The notes under the pieces: model-generated
Seen by the model: the letters and a program-made list of their open reading frames with translations, nothing else
Database searches by the model: none
What the model was told of the DNA's origin: nothing
Program-made: the position numbers and the translations under genes
In this document: positions 35,918 through 46,927 of the stretch, piece after piece
Layout: every line of letters starts with the position of its first letter
Numbering within the stretch: the first letter of the stretch is position 1
Assembly: GCF_900166655.1 (NCBI RefSeq)
Contig: NZ_FVZB01000007.1
Coordinates: forward strand, 310,001 to 374,000
Origin: Halobacillus hunanensis
GTDB lineage: Bacteria; Bacillota; Bacilli; Bacillales; Halobacillaceae
Length of the DNA stretch: 64,000 bases
Direction of reading: 5' to 3'

Positions 35918-36316
35918 ATGATGAAAACATTCTCAGTCCATACAAATCATCATGATCAAATGGTTGACATCACGCGTGATATTGTCAATTGGATCAAGGA
36001 ACAAGGGGTCACGGATGGGGCAGTTATTGTATCATCCATGCATACGACTGCCGGTATCACGGTCAATGAAAATGCCGACCCTGACGTGAAAACGGACATG
36101 CTGAGAAGGTGGGATGAAATTTTTCCATGGGAAGATCAAAGAGATAAACATATGGAAGGCAATACAGCGGCCCATATGAAAACGAGTTACGTCGGTCACT
36201 CTCAAACCCTAATCATTGAAAACGGTGAGTTGGTATTAGGGACGTGGCAGGGGGTTTACTTCTGTGAATTTGATGGTCCGAGGCGGAGAAAAGTAAGCGT
36301 TAAATTATTGAAGTAA
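35918..36316 (+). CDS. YjbQ/UPF0047-family protein
   Basis: The 132-residue protein belongs to the YjbQ (UPF0047) family. Conserved segments are [19 protein letters not shown], the [13 protein letters not shown] loop and the C-terminal [21 protein letters not shown]. coli YjbQ has weak thiamine phosphate synthase activity, which may not be its true role. The first of two ATGs is given; the second (35921) is equally possible after GGGAGAG. It follows dapF by 21 bases and ends with a terminator. Confidence 0.88.
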   Translation: MMKTFSVHTNHHDQMVDITRDIVNWIKEQGVTDGAVIVSSMHTTAGITVNENADPDVKTDMLRRWDEIFPWEDQRDKHMEGNTAAHMKTSYVGHSQTLIIENGELVLGTWQGVYFCEFDGPRRRKVSVKLLK

Positions 36317-36319
36317 GAA

Positions 36320-36364
36320 AAAAGTGTCAGTTCCTCATTTAAGTGAGGGGCTGACGCTTTTTTT
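36320..36364 (+). terminator. Rho-independent terminator
   Basis: AAAAAGTGTCAG and CTGACGCTTTTTTT form the outer stem, with CCTCA/TGAGG inside. Confidence 0.9.
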
Positions 36365-36450
36365 GCACCCCGCGAATGGGGGATTGGTGTTGTTCCGGAC
36401 CTCCTTGAGAAGGGATTATGATGCCACGTCATGATGGGTCCTCTGAAAAT

Positions 36451-36528
36451 TGGAGAGCTATTTAGTGTACGAACAGCTCTCCATTTATGCGCAAAAAAAG
36501 AACCTGGAAAGTTTTGCCAGGTTCTTTT
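36451..36528. terminator. two further hairpins before the rph gene
   Basis: TGGAGAGCT/AGCTCTCCA (36451-36483) is followed by AAAAGAACCTGG/CCAGGTTCTTTT (36496-36528). The second is a terminator in either direction. The rest of the 365-base gap holds the promoter region of the next gene. Confidence 0.7.
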
Positions 36529-36561
36529 ATATTGCGAACAAACGAACACGATGATATAATC

Positions 36562-36579
36562 ATATCACGTCTGTGATAT
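36562..36579. promoter_or_regulatory. palindrome upstream of the rifampicin phosphotransferase
   Basis: ATATCACGTCTGTGATAT is a perfect 7-4-7 inverted repeat about 100 bases before the start codon, followed by AT-rich TATAAT-like sequences. It may be an operator. It does not resemble the GC-rich rifamycin-associated element of actinomycetes. Confidence 0.45.
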
Positions 36580-36676
36580 TCCTGATGAGTATAATTATAT
36601 CCTATTATACTATAATCTTATCATGGAGGTAAGTTCCTGTCAAATGTTTTCGCAATTTTATGGTGAGGAGAGATAA

Positions 36677-39295
<2,619 letters not shown>

Positions 39296-39323
39296 TTGCT
39301 GGATACGTTCAGATGGTAACATT

Positions 39324-39362
39324 GCTTTTCAACCACCCATTCATTTTCGGTGGTTGAAAAGC
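39324..39362 (+). terminator. terminator hairpin after rph
   Basis: GCTTTTCAACCACC and GGTGGTTGAAAAGC are perfect 14-base arms. Confidence 0.8.
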
Positions 39363-39376
39363 AACTAACAAATATA

Positions 39377-39416
39377 AAAAAGCCGCATTATTCCGTTTTG
39401 GAAAATGCGGCTTTTT
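39377..39416. terminator. bidirectional terminator
   Basis: AAAAAGCCGCATT and AATGCGGCTTTTT are perfect arms with A- and T-runs on both sides. It serves the minus-strand transporter gene as well as rph. Confidence 0.88.
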
Positions 39417-39455
39417 ACTGTTGAAAGAAAATTTGTACTGAACACTTAGTGCTTT

Positions 39456-40694
39456 TTAACAGATAGAATCTTTCGGGCTTGGATTGCTTAATCCGAACAT
39501 CGGCCGGATATACAAGGCCAGATACGTTCCAGCCAAGGCCATAATCGCCCAGACCCAGCCGTGAAGGCTGAAGGATGCAATGCCGCCAAAATAAGCGCCA
39601 ATATTACAGCCGAACGCCAGACGTGCTCCATAACCCATAAGAATTCCGCCTAGTATAGACGAGGTCGCTACTCCAGGTTTGACTTTCCCTGGTTTAAAAT
39701 TACCCTGGAAACTTGCGGCAATGAAGGCACCTAAAATAATTCCAAAATTCATCACACTTGTTGAATCTGTTAGAACAGATTGATTAAGAGCTTCCGTATT
39801 CCCTTGCCAATACCCCCAGCTGGCGACATCTACTCCGAAGGTTTGCAAGAATTTAGATCCCCACAGTGCGAAGGCTGAAGTAATTCCCCACGGATTGCCG
39901 CGCACTGAGAGTGTAATGGCGTTGAGGACAGCTAATACAACAGCTGCCACGAGCAACGGCCAGGCACCGCGCCAGATTTTTTTCCAACCTGAAGTTGTTT
40001 TCAGCGGAGCCATTTGCGGCGGGTTCTTCTTTCGGGCGATCTTGACTGTAATCGCATAAATCCCTGCAAATACAACGAGCTGCAGTACCCAGCCGCCTAA
40101 ATAGCCGAGGCCAGTGCTTTCGGCCAGTGAAATCGCGGGCAGGGCAGGCAGGTCACGCCAAAACACAATGTGGTAGGCACCGAGCACAGAGCCGCCGATA
40201 AAGCCTAACAAGGTCAGTACCATTGACGATTGGCCTCCACCAACCGTATAAAGGGTGCCGGAAGCACAGCCTGAGCCCATTTGCATGCCGATTCCAAACA
40301 TAAACGCTCCGGCAATCATTCCAATACCGACAGGAGATACGTAGCCAGAAGGCGTCGTTCCAGTAAAGCTAAAACCGGTTGCGAGAATGATAGCAAATAG
40401 AGTTGTTGCTACAGCGAGCATCACCATATGTGCCTGTAATCCCTGCACATTTCCGACAGACATTAAACGTCTAAAGGCAGAAGTAAAGCCAAAGCGTGCA
40501 TATAGGAGAGCGAGGCCAAAGGCGATTCCAATGATAAATAAGATTCCTTGGGTAACAGTGGTTACGGATACGATCGTTATAAATAAAAGGAGTGCAGCCA
40601 GAATACCTATAATCACTAACGGTTTTTGCACGGGGTTTAATGGAGCAACCATTGTCGTGGATTGCTTATTCCACGGTTTTAATTGGGTAGCCAT
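39456..40694 (-). CDS. YeeE/YedE (TsuA-like) sulfur-compound transporter
   Basis: This 412-residue protein has about ten or more membrane helices in two repeats. Each has the family motif around an essential cysteine: MQMGSGCASGTLYTVGGG and GARLAFGCNIGAYFGG. The best known member, TsuA, takes up thiosulfate. A TusA-like partner gene (YeeD) that often follows is not present. ATG 40694 follows AAGGAGG by 6 bases; longer frames upstream have no ribosome site. It is divergent from a small unknown gene. Confidence 0.88.
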   Translation of the reverse strand: MATQLKPWNKQSTTMVAPLNPVQKPLVIIGILAALLLFITIVSVTTVTQGILFIIGIAFGLALLYARFGFTSAFRRLMSVGNVQGLQAHMVMLAVATTLFAIILATGFSFTGTTPSGYVSPVGIGMIAGAFMFGIGMQMGSGCASGTLYTVGGGQSSMVLTLLGFIGGSVLGAYHIVFWRDLPALPAISLAESTGLGYLGGWVLQLVVFAGIYAITVKIARKKNPPQMAPLKTTSGWKKIWRGAWPLLVAAVVLAVLNAITLSVRGNPWGITSAFALWGSKFLQTFGVDVASWGYWQGNTEALNQSVLTDSTSVMNFGIILGAFIAASFQGNFKPGKVKPGVATSSILGGILMGYGARLAFGCNIGAYFGGIASFSLHGWVWAIMALAGTYLALYIRPMFGLSNPSPKDSIC

Positions 40695-40877
40695 ATTAAT
40701 CCTCCTTATTCCTAGTTGTAAACTTTGTTTTAAGATCGTCATTATCATAAAATAACTGAACCTATTTGTAAAACTATTGAACTCGAAATCAATTTTTATT
40801 AAAAATAGCGAATAATTTTTAAAATTGAGGTTAAATTGTAAAAAGAACGGGTAAAGAAATGGATAGTTACATAAAGG

Positions 40878-41129
40878 ATGGTGAATAAATTGGCAACAAG
40901 TAAGAAATCATGGCATGTTATTTTCTTGCTAAAAAGTGACCGGGTTGTTGCCCACGATCTTGATTTAAGCGAGGAAATGACAGAACGGGAAACCTCTGAG
41001 TTTATTGTGAAACAGCTTGAAAAAGGAGAATGGTGGTTTTTAGAAGATGGTGTAGCCATTCACACAAATAGTGTGGAAAGCTTCTATCTGGATAAGGCAG
41101 CCAGGCATACAAGATTCTCCCGTGAATAG
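40878..41129 (+). CDS. hypothetical protein, ~83 aa
   Basis: The product is a small cytosolic protein rich in Trp and charged residues: SKKSWHVIFLLKSDRVVAHDLDL, then TERETSEFIVKQLEKGEWWFLEDGVAIH. I do not recognise it. The start is uncertain between ATG 40878, GTG 40881 and TTG 40890; AAAGGATGGTG just upstream suits the TTG best. It is followed by a strong terminator and looks like a genuine gene from its composition. Confidence 0.6.
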   Translation: MVNKLATSKKSWHVIFLLKSDRVVAHDLDLSEEMTERETSEFIVKQLEKGEWWFLEDGVAIHTNSVESFYLDKAARHTRFSRE

Positions 41130-41140
41130 TTGTATAGGGA

Positions 41141-41172
41141 AGGCCAGCTCTCAATAGGAGCTGGCCTTTTTT
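41141..41172 (+). terminator. Rho-independent terminator
   Basis: AGGCCAGCTC and GAGCTGGCCT pair around a short loop followed by TTTTT. Confidence 0.9.
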
Positions 41173-41187
41173 GTGGGTTGGATAATG

Positions 41188-41341
41188 GGTTCTACCCAAA
41201 ATAAATAGAATTCTCCCCTAAATGAATAAGATTCGGCCGAAACTCTGGAAGGTTCGGCCGAGGCAGTGGAGGATTCGACCCATAACGAGCATTATTCTTC
41301 CCTAACAGCAAAAGATTCTCCCCAAACCGAAAATTCCTTTG
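41188..41341. repeat. degenerate ~22-bp tandem repeat block
   Basis: About seven units of 20-23 bases start with GATTC or GTTC and continue CNNCCC(A/G)AA, for example GAATTCTCCCCTAAATG, GATTCGGCCGAAACTC, GATTCGACCCATAACG, GATTCTCCCCAAACCG. It fills the gap between two converging genes and resembles the block at 2562 in period and layout. Confidence 0.6.
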
Positions 41342-41359
41342 CAAACGACAGGTTCAATT

Positions 41360-41839
41360 TCAGGATTCCAGTATTTTCACCTGAATTTGCTGACGTCCAA
41401 ACTTTAATGCTTCATCAAGTTCGCTCATGAAGATGTCAATTCGGTTTCCTTCAATTGCACCGCCAATATCTCCTGCAATAGCCACTCCATAACCAGGAAC
41501 TTTGACCTTAGAGCCTAGCGGGATCACATCGGGGTCAACGGCAATCACTTTTTTGTTAGGATTGGCAAACAGGTCGATACCGGTATAGGTTGTCCCGCTG
41601 CATCCTTCGCAGCTCGCTGTATAAGCTGTTGCCTCAACGTTTACGACTCTTTTCACCTTGTCAAATCGTTCATGGTCGGATGATTTTTTATCAAGGTCGA
41701 GCGTTTTCCTTTCGGCTTTATGGATAACCTCTTCTTCTGCCACTTCATCGGCATGAATAGCTGAAGAAGCTGGATCTATATGGGGTAAACCGATTAAATA
41801 GATGAATAGAAATGATAGCGTTATGATAGATGCTTTCAT
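41360..41839 (-). CDS. 3D-domain cell-wall protein (YuiC/Sps-like)
   Basis: The 159-residue protein has a signal peptide (about 1-28), a charged linker and a C-terminal 3D domain. The three conserved aspartates lie in AVDPDVIPLGS, IAGDIGGAI and NRIDIFM; ATAYTASCEGCSG begins the domain. 3D domains have the MltA-like fold and act as lytic transglycosylases or stationary-phase survival factors in peptidoglycan turnover. AAGGGGAC precedes the ATG. It converges on the repeat block. Confidence 0.88.
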   Translation of the reverse strand: MKASIITLSFLFIYLIGLPHIDPASSAIHADEVAEEEVIHKAERKTLDLDKKSSDHERFDKVKRVVNVEATAYTASCEGCSGTTYTGIDLFANPNKKVIAVDPDVIPLGSKVKVPGYGVAIAGDIGGAIEGNRIDIFMSELDEALKFGRQQIQVKILES

Positions 41840-42016
41840 GACTTTTGTCCCCTTTCTTTTTCAGTCACTCGAGCATTATAACAACCTTAAAGGTACTAAA
41901 CAATTAAAAAAGGCCTACAATATGATTACGGTACTGTTACAAAACAACCATTCTTTACATGGGCAGGAAGGACTTGCTAACTATACTGGGAATTGGCTTT
42001 ATGGAAGGTGTTTCTA

Positions 42017-42538
42017 TCAAAAATTTGAATGTTTTTCTAGACTGTGAATCTCTATCGTGTTTAGAGCGGGCTTGCTATAGATGCTATTTTTTCCAAAGTC
42101 AATATAGGCTGAAAGAATGATCCCTTGATCAGGCTTGTCCATAGGAAGGTCAAGATACATCTGGTCGATTCTGACTTTCTGATTCCGTTGCAAACAAGAG
42201 TCTTTCTTACGTGTATGCAGTCTTATTTGCCCATCATCATCTAATTTTTTGTCCCATTGATGGCGACCGGACATGGGAGCTGTGCTCTTTCCCATACATT
42301 CTCCATTCAACTTACTTTCAATGGAAGAGTCGAGAGTGAAGACCAACTCTGGCATCGGTAAATCAATTTGCGTAAGGTTTTCTACCGTAAATTTGAGGTG
42401 AGTTCGAATTTTCTCATGACGATGGTCGATGACTAGATTGTGTGTGAAATAGCCAAACACGAGCCTCGGCTGATTCAGAACGCTGTCCAGGTGTTGAACT
42501 CGGCCGTTAAGCCTGTCCGTAAATCGTTCTCCATTCAT
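42017..42538 (-). CDS. hypothetical protein, 173 aa
   Basis: I do not recognise this protein. It appears soluble, with alternating strands (RLVFGYFTHNLVIDH, THLKFTVENLTQIDLPMPELVFTLD) that suggest a beta-sandwich. The ATG at 42538 is preferred because AAGGAG lies 9 bases upstream; the ATG at 42547 directly abuts that site. It is a single gene between a 3D-domain gene and a short basic peptide gene on the same strand. Confidence 0.6.
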   Translation of the reverse strand: MNGERFTDRLNGRVQHLDSVLNQPRLVFGYFTHNLVIDHRHEKIRTHLKFTVENLTQIDLPMPELVFTLDSSIESKLNGECMGKSTAPMSGRHQWDKKLDDDGQIRLHTRKKDSCLQRNQKVRIDQMYLDLPMDKPDQGIILSAYIDFGKNSIYSKPALNTIEIHSLEKHSNF

Positions 42539-42676
42539 TACGTTCATCTCCTTAGTGGTTACTAGAAAAATTGAATTATTACTAGTATATGAGGAGACGT
42601 ATGGATTATGGCTTTTATTATGCTAAGTGGACCGCTACCTAGTCAGGAGCGGTCCATGGTTGTTTATAATAGGAAA

Positions 42677-42769
42677 TCATCGATCTGTTCGACGTTTCTT
42701 TCCACAGCAAGAGGTGCGCTTTTTGGGTGTTTTTTTCTGAGGGCGTACTTTTTCTGGACGGTCGCTCAA
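42677..42769 (-). CDS. short basic peptide, 30 aa
   Basis: A 31-codon frame starts with TTG 8 bases after AAAGGAG. The product is very basic (SDRPEKVRPQKKTPKKR) with a CC pair before GKKRRTDR. It might bind nucleic acid or metal. I recall no named family. A hairpin (TGGACCGCT/AGCGGTCCA at about 42629-42657) lies downstream and may end it. The ribosome site and biased composition are the evidence. Confidence 0.5.
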   Translation of the reverse strand: MSDRPEKVRPQKKTPKKRTSCCGKKRRTDR

Positions 42770-43002
42770 TGAGAACACTCCTTTCGAAAAGTATGAATCT
42801 GAATAGGAAAGACTATTGTTTATCCTATGCATCAGAATAAGAAGGGGCCCGTGTGTTCAACTAATTTGTCAAAAAAGCTAAAAATATAAGTCGAAAATGC
42901 TAAAATTGGCGGTCGGTAATAGGGAAAATCATGATATAATGTTCTTACTATGTTCGCTGATAAAATCAACTATATTTTAGAAAATAAAAGGAGGACGGGC
43001 CC

Positions 43003-44172
43003 ATCAAATTTTGTGAAGAATGTGGAAGTGGAAATAGCCCGGGCTCGCATTATTGCTCCCAGTGTGGTGAAAAATTAAAGAGTGAAGATTCACCTATACC
43101 CGTGAACTCCCTACTCCCTGTGCACAGGAATCGGAAGTGGACCATTATTGCTCCTCTTCTTACCTTCATTCTTGCTTTAGGGGGAATTGGTCTTACATAT
43201 ATGTATGAAAAGAATGTGAATGAAGAAACGCTTGCGATCAAAAAAGAAGCTGAACAGGCTGCCCTAAAGGGAAAGTATGAAAAGGCTGAGTCGATGTTAT
43301 CCGAGGCAATCGAGAAACGGCCTGATTTTACAGCGCTTCAAAAGGATTTGACAAGTGTGCGTTCTGTTCTAGTTATGAATAATGATCTCAATAAAGTGGC
43401 GGAATATATTAAAAATAGTCGGCTGGAAGAGGCCCAAACAAGTTTAACAACTATCCAAAAGCAAATTTATAATGAGCAAAGTCAGCTATCGGTAACGCTT
43501 CTCCCCAAAGTTGAACGACTAACTTCAAAAATAACAATCGGTGAAATAAACAATCAACTAAAACATCTGACCAATATTGATGAGTTAGCCGATAAGTTAA
43601 ATACGCTGTCAGGGTTGGATTTGAAAGAAGCCGCTCGTGCCCGTAGTAAAATTAATGAAAAAATTGTTTCAATTGCTGCTAAAAAAGCAGAAGCGGCTAT
43701 GGCTGACAAACAATTTAATGAGGCGATCGCTACGGTAGATGAAGGGCTGCAGTACGTTGTGAACAATGAAAAACTGATTCAATTAAAGAACCGGGTCAAA
43801 CAGGAACAGCAAGCTTTTGAGCAGCGTCAGGAAGAACGGATTAAGCATGCCATGGAGAAAGCGGCAGAAGAGGACCTTATGAATCGAAAACATGCGGTGA
43901 AAGTACTTGAAGTCAAAGCTTCTAAAGATAAGTATGGAGATATCAAAGTAACCGGTGAAGTCGGCAGTGAAGCGACGAAAATCGTCAGCTCCATTAAGGT
44001 GACATTTGAATTGAAAAATAAAGATGATGAAGTTGTGAAGACGGATACAGCTGAAGTTTATCCGATGTATGTTAATCCGGGAGACAAGGGCAAGTTTGAG
44101 AAAATGTATTATGAGCTTAAAGAAGAGGAAGTAACAGTAAACATTACGAACGTTGAGTGGTACGTAGAATAG
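43003..44172 (+). CDS. zinc-ribbon, single-pass membrane protein; probable ATC start
   Basis: Translating upstream of GTG 43102 in the same frame gives a zinc ribbon, FCEECGSGN..HYCSQCGEKLK, with two CxxC knuckles, followed by a membrane helix (about 45-66) and a ~320-residue extracellular part rich in helices that resemble TPR-like repeats, ending in a beta domain (VTGEVGSEATKIVSSIKVTF). The only codon at proper distance from AGGAGG (8 bases) is ATC 43003; no ATG, GTG or TTG precedes the ribbon. The protein is encoded just before an HtrA-like protease with an identical style of ribosome site and probably works with it at the cell surface. A GTG 43102 start would lose the ribbon. Confidence 0.72.
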   Translation: MKFCEECGSGNSPGSHYCSQCGEKLKSEDSPIPVNSLLPVHRNRKWTIIAPLLTFILALGGIGLTYMYEKNVNEETLAIKKEAEQAALKGKYEKAESMLSEAIEKRPDFTALQKDLTSVRSVLVMNNDLNKVAEYIKNSRLEEAQTSLTTIQKQIYNEQSQLSVTLLPKVERLTSKITIGEINNQLKHLTNIDELADKLNTLSGLDLKEAARARSKINEKIVSIAAKKAEAAMADKQFNEAIATVDEGLQYVVNNEKLIQLKNRVKQEQQAFEQRQEERIKHAMEKAAEEDLMNRKHAVKVLEVKASKDKYGDIKVTGEVGSEATKIVSSIKVTFELKNKDDEVVKTDTAEVYPMYVNPGDKGKFEKMYYELKEEEVTVNITNVEWYVE

Positions 44173-44183
44173 GAGGACGGCGA

Positions 44184-45320
44184 ATGGACCGAAGATGGCT
44201 CATAAGCCTGATCGTTATGCTCTTATGTATAGGGGCAGGAATTGGGGGCAGTGTTTACGTTAAGAACAGTGTCCCAAAGCAGCTCGAAGCAAGCTCCAAG
44301 CTAAGTCAGCCCGTCTCGAAGCAAGCCAGTAAGACCATGGCGAAGAGCACTCAGGATATTATTTATGAATCTCAGAAATTGGTTGTCCAAATTGAGCTGA
44401 AAAATGGATCAATCGGGTCCGGATTCCTCTACAATAAAAAAGGGGATGTGATCACGAACGCCCATGTGGTGGCTAATGCCAAAGAAGTGACGGTCGTAAC
44501 AGCTGATTCGAAGGAAATGAAAGGGGAAGTGATTGGGATTAGCCGAACGACAGATGTAGCGGTTGTTCGTGTCCCTGGCCTTAAAGACCGATCCCCTCTG
44601 CCAATTGATACGAACGCAGATGTAGAACTTTTGACGGAAGTGCTTGCGCTTGGAAGTCCGCTTGGTTTGCAAAACACGGTTACTACCGGGGAAATCAGCG
44701 GTCTTAACCGAAATTTTGAACTCGCGCCATTTACTTATGAAAATGTTTATCAAATCTCCGCGCCGATTTCACCAGGCAATAGTGGCGGTCCGCTGTTAAA
44801 TGGGAAAACGGGGGAAGTGATTGGCATTAATTCGGCAAAACTTGGTCAGGAAACCATTGGGTTCAGTATCCCGATTCTCGATATCCTTCCCATGGTAAAG
44901 AAATGGTCGCAATCTCCTATGAAGGAACTGCCCGAATTTCCTGAATTGAAGGCTAAGGGGGAGAAGAATACTCCTGTTCATAGCACAGATGCGGATCAAG
45001 CCACCTATGTTGTGCAATACTTTTACGATAGTATAAACCAGGGCGACTTTGTGACTGCCTACTCGTTATTAGGAAGTAAGTGGCAAAGCAACACGTCTTA
45101 CGAGGAGTTTCGTGCCAGCTACAATCAGAAACTGTCTGCAACGATCGATCATATCGTAGCTGACCCTGTAGAAGGGGAGAAGGTGGAAGTGACAGCTTTT
45201 GTTACAGCAGAAGAAACGAAAACAGGCAGCGTTGAAATGAAAAAATATAAGTACCATTATGTAGTAGGCTTCGAAAATGATCAGATGAAAATAATCTCTG
45301 GCAGTGGAGAACAAATCTAA
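44184..45320 (+). CDS. membrane-anchored trypsin-like serine protease (HtrA-like, no PDZ)
   Basis: The 378-residue protein has an N-terminal membrane anchor (about 5-25), a trypsin-2 domain (about 60-240) with the triad His in TNAHVV, Asp in TTDVAVV and Ser in GNSGGPL, and a C-terminal ~100-residue NTF2-like domain (ATYVVQYFYDSINQGDFVTAYSLL) in place of the PDZ domain. The active site should face outside. It follows the zinc-ribbon protein by 11 bases, so the pair is an operon, perhaps sensing and clearing damaged envelope proteins. ATG 44184 follows AGGAGG by 7 bases; the in-frame GTG at 44157 lies inside the previous gene. Confidence 0.87.
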   Translation: MDRRWLISLIVMLLCIGAGIGGSVYVKNSVPKQLEASSKLSQPVSKQASKTMAKSTQDIIYESQKLVVQIELKNGSIGSGFLYNKKGDVITNAHVVANAKEVTVVTADSKEMKGEVIGISRTTDVAVVRVPGLKDRSPLPIDTNADVELLTEVLALGSPLGLQNTVTTGEISGLNRNFELAPFTYENVYQISAPISPGNSGGPLLNGKTGEVIGINSAKLGQETIGFSIPILDILPMVKKWSQSPMKELPEFPELKAKGEKNTPVHSTDADQATYVVQYFYDSINQGDFVTAYSLLGSKWQSNTSYEEFRASYNQKLSATIDHIVADPVEGEKVEVTAFVTAEETKTGSVEMKKYKYHYVVGFENDQMKIISGSGEQI

Positions 45321-45327
45321 AAAGAAA

Positions 45328-45363
45328 TGATCCCTTTTGATATAAAAGAGGGATCATTTTTTT
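45328..45363 (+). terminator. Rho-independent terminator
   Basis: ATGATCCCTTTT and AAAAGAGGGATCAT pair and are followed by TTTTTT. Confidence 0.9.
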
Positions 45364-45428
45364 ATGTTCAATTTGCAAAAAACTGTGACGAAACTTTTAT
45401 AAACACATAAAATGTAACTATAACTAAA

Positions 45429-45461
45429 AAAGTTGCACTAAGGAAAGTTTTCCACTACACT
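45429..45461 (+). promoter_or_regulatory. ZIP promoter with MntR-like box
   Basis: TTGCAC (45433) and TACACT (45456) are 17 bases apart. The -35 region lies in AAAGTTGCACTAAGGAAAGT, which fits the Bacillus MntR box around TTTGCCTTAAGGAAAC with few mismatches. TTAGGTTAACTAG just downstream is a second DtxR-family-like half-palindrome. Confidence 0.5.
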
Positions 45462-45493
45462 ATGGTTAGGTTAACTAGAAGGAGAGAGGATGT

Positions 45494-46300
45494 ATGGATG
45501 AATTATTGCTTGCTTTTGGCCTGACATTAATGGCTGGATTAGCCACCGGAATCGGCAGTGTGCTGGCTTTCTTTACGTCGACCACCAACACAAGATTTCT
45601 GTCGATAGCGCTGGGATTCTCAGCAGGTGTCATGATCTATGTATCGATGGTAGAGATCTTTTTTAAAGCCAAAGAATCACTTGTCGGGAGCATGGGCGTT
45701 CAAGCGGGAAGCTGGGTCACGGTCGCGAGCTTCTTCGGCGGGATGCTTGTCATTGCCATTATTGATAAAGCTATTCCAAAACAGGGGAATCCCCATGAAC
45801 CGAAAAGTGTAGAGGATATGTCCAAACCTCGTGCTGAGGTTAAAAATCAACAGTTGTTAAAGATGGGAACGTTCACAGCCCTAGCTATTGCGATCCACAA
45901 TTTTCCGGAGGGAATTGCCACGTTTACTTCTGCCTTGCAGGATCCGTCGCTTGGAATTGCCATTGCGATTGCGATCGCGATTCATAACATTCCTGAGGGG
46001 ATTGCTGTGTCGGTGCCAATTTATTATGCAACAGGTGATCGCAAGAAAGCTTTCAAATTATCTTTCCTGTCAGGATTATCTGAACCTGTCGGGGCGATCG
46101 CTGCATACTTAATTTTGATGCCGTTTCTTAGTGATACATTATTCGGTATCCTCTTCGCTGGAGTGGCGGGGATTATGGTGTTTATCTCGTTAGATGAACT
46201 GCTGCCGGCATCCCGGCAATATGGAGAAGCTCATTTGTCTATCTATGGTGTAGTGGGCGGTATGGCGGTAATGGCTGTCAGTTTATTATTATTTATATAG
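45494..46300 (+). CDS. zupT: ZIP-family divalent metal transporter
   Basis: The 268-residue transporter has eight predicted membrane helices and the binuclear-site motifs [10 protein letters not shown] (helix 4) and [12 protein letters not shown] (helix 5), with a charged loop between helices 3 and 4. ZupT-type proteins import zinc, iron or manganese. The MntR-like box in the promoter suggests manganese control here, which is an inference. GAAGGAGAG precedes the ATG. The gene has its own promoter and terminator. Confidence 0.9.
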   Translation: MDELLLAFGLTLMAGLATGIGSVLAFFTSTTNTRFLSIALGFSAGVMIYVSMVEIFFKAKESLVGSMGVQAGSWVTVASFFGGMLVIAIIDKAIPKQGNPHEPKSVEDMSKPRAEVKNQQLLKMGTFTALAIAIHNFPEGIATFTSALQDPSLGIAIAIAIAIHNIPEGIAVSVPIYYATGDRKKAFKLSFLSGLSEPVGAIAAYLILMPFLSDTLFGILFAGVAGIMVFISLDELLPASRQYGEAHLSIYGVVGGMAVMAVSLLLFI

Positions 46301-46308
46301 ACAAAAAT

Positions 46309-46344
46309 GGCTGCGCGGAAACTCATTTACCGCGCAGCTTTATT
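46309..46344 (+). terminator. Rho-independent terminator
   Basis: GGCTGCGCGG and CCGCGCAGC pair around a 10-base loop, then TTTATT. It touches the stop of the converging gene. Confidence 0.88.
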
Positions 46345-46927
46345 AGTAAGTTCGTTCTTCGATTAAGTCATCGATTACGGTGGCAATCTTCTGTTTGGAC
46401 CGTTGAATTAATCGCCAATTTAAATAGATCGTTCGCTCGTCTTTATATCCTAACCTTAATTTGTCTGGCTCAGGTAAGATCGTCCATTTATGGAGGGTGC
46501 TAAACTTTTCCTCTGCCTTTTCTTTCAGCCACTCTTGCTTTACTCGTTCAAGCTCTCTTTGCTTGTCCTGATGTGTGAACTGTTCCAGATAGGTGTAATA
46601 AAACTTCCCTTTGCTAAAATGGAAACTAACTGCAGAGCCTGCTTCCATTATGACTTGATAGGACCTCCCTAAGTACGTGATTCGAACTGGCTGCTCAGTT
46701 TCCCATTCGACTGTTTCATAAAGATCGTGATGGAGTTTCTGCCATTTCTCATTCATCCATTGTGTCTTTTTATGTAAAAAGTCATCTACCTTGTTCGATG
46801 GCTTCGCTGCAGGTGCTGTTACCTGTACGCCATTCAAGTCATCCAAATAAATTTTGATAAAGTGAACATCGGATAATGTCGTTAACGTATACTCAATTTT
46901 CCTTTGTTCGTCTTCGATGATGGGCAT
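46343..46927 (-). CDS. YgjP-like metallopeptidase homologue lacking HExxH
   Basis: The 194-residue protein matches the front part of YgjP/DUF45 peptidases: a beta N-terminus (IEYTLTTLSDVHFIKIYL), then VDDFLHKKTQWMNEKWQKL and a YLGRSYQV strand, WLKEKAEEKF, and KLRLGYKDERTIYLNWRLIQ. Family members then have a helix with HELxH. Here that helix reads ATVIDDLIEERTY and the gene stops, so the zinc site is absent. It is probably catalytically inactive or a 3'-shortened form. It converges on zupT and shares its terminator. The upstream 450 bases hold no gene I can support. Confidence 0.7.
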   Translation of the reverse strand: MPIIEDEQRKIEYTLTTLSDVHFIKIYLDDLNGVQVTAPAAKPSNKVDDFLHKKTQWMNEKWQKLHHDLYETVEWETEQPVRITYLGRSYQVIMEAGSAVSFHFSKGKFYYTYLEQFTHQDKQRELERVKQEWLKEKAEEKFSTLHKWTILPEPDKLRLGYKDERTIYLNWRLIQRSKQKIATVIDDLIEERTY

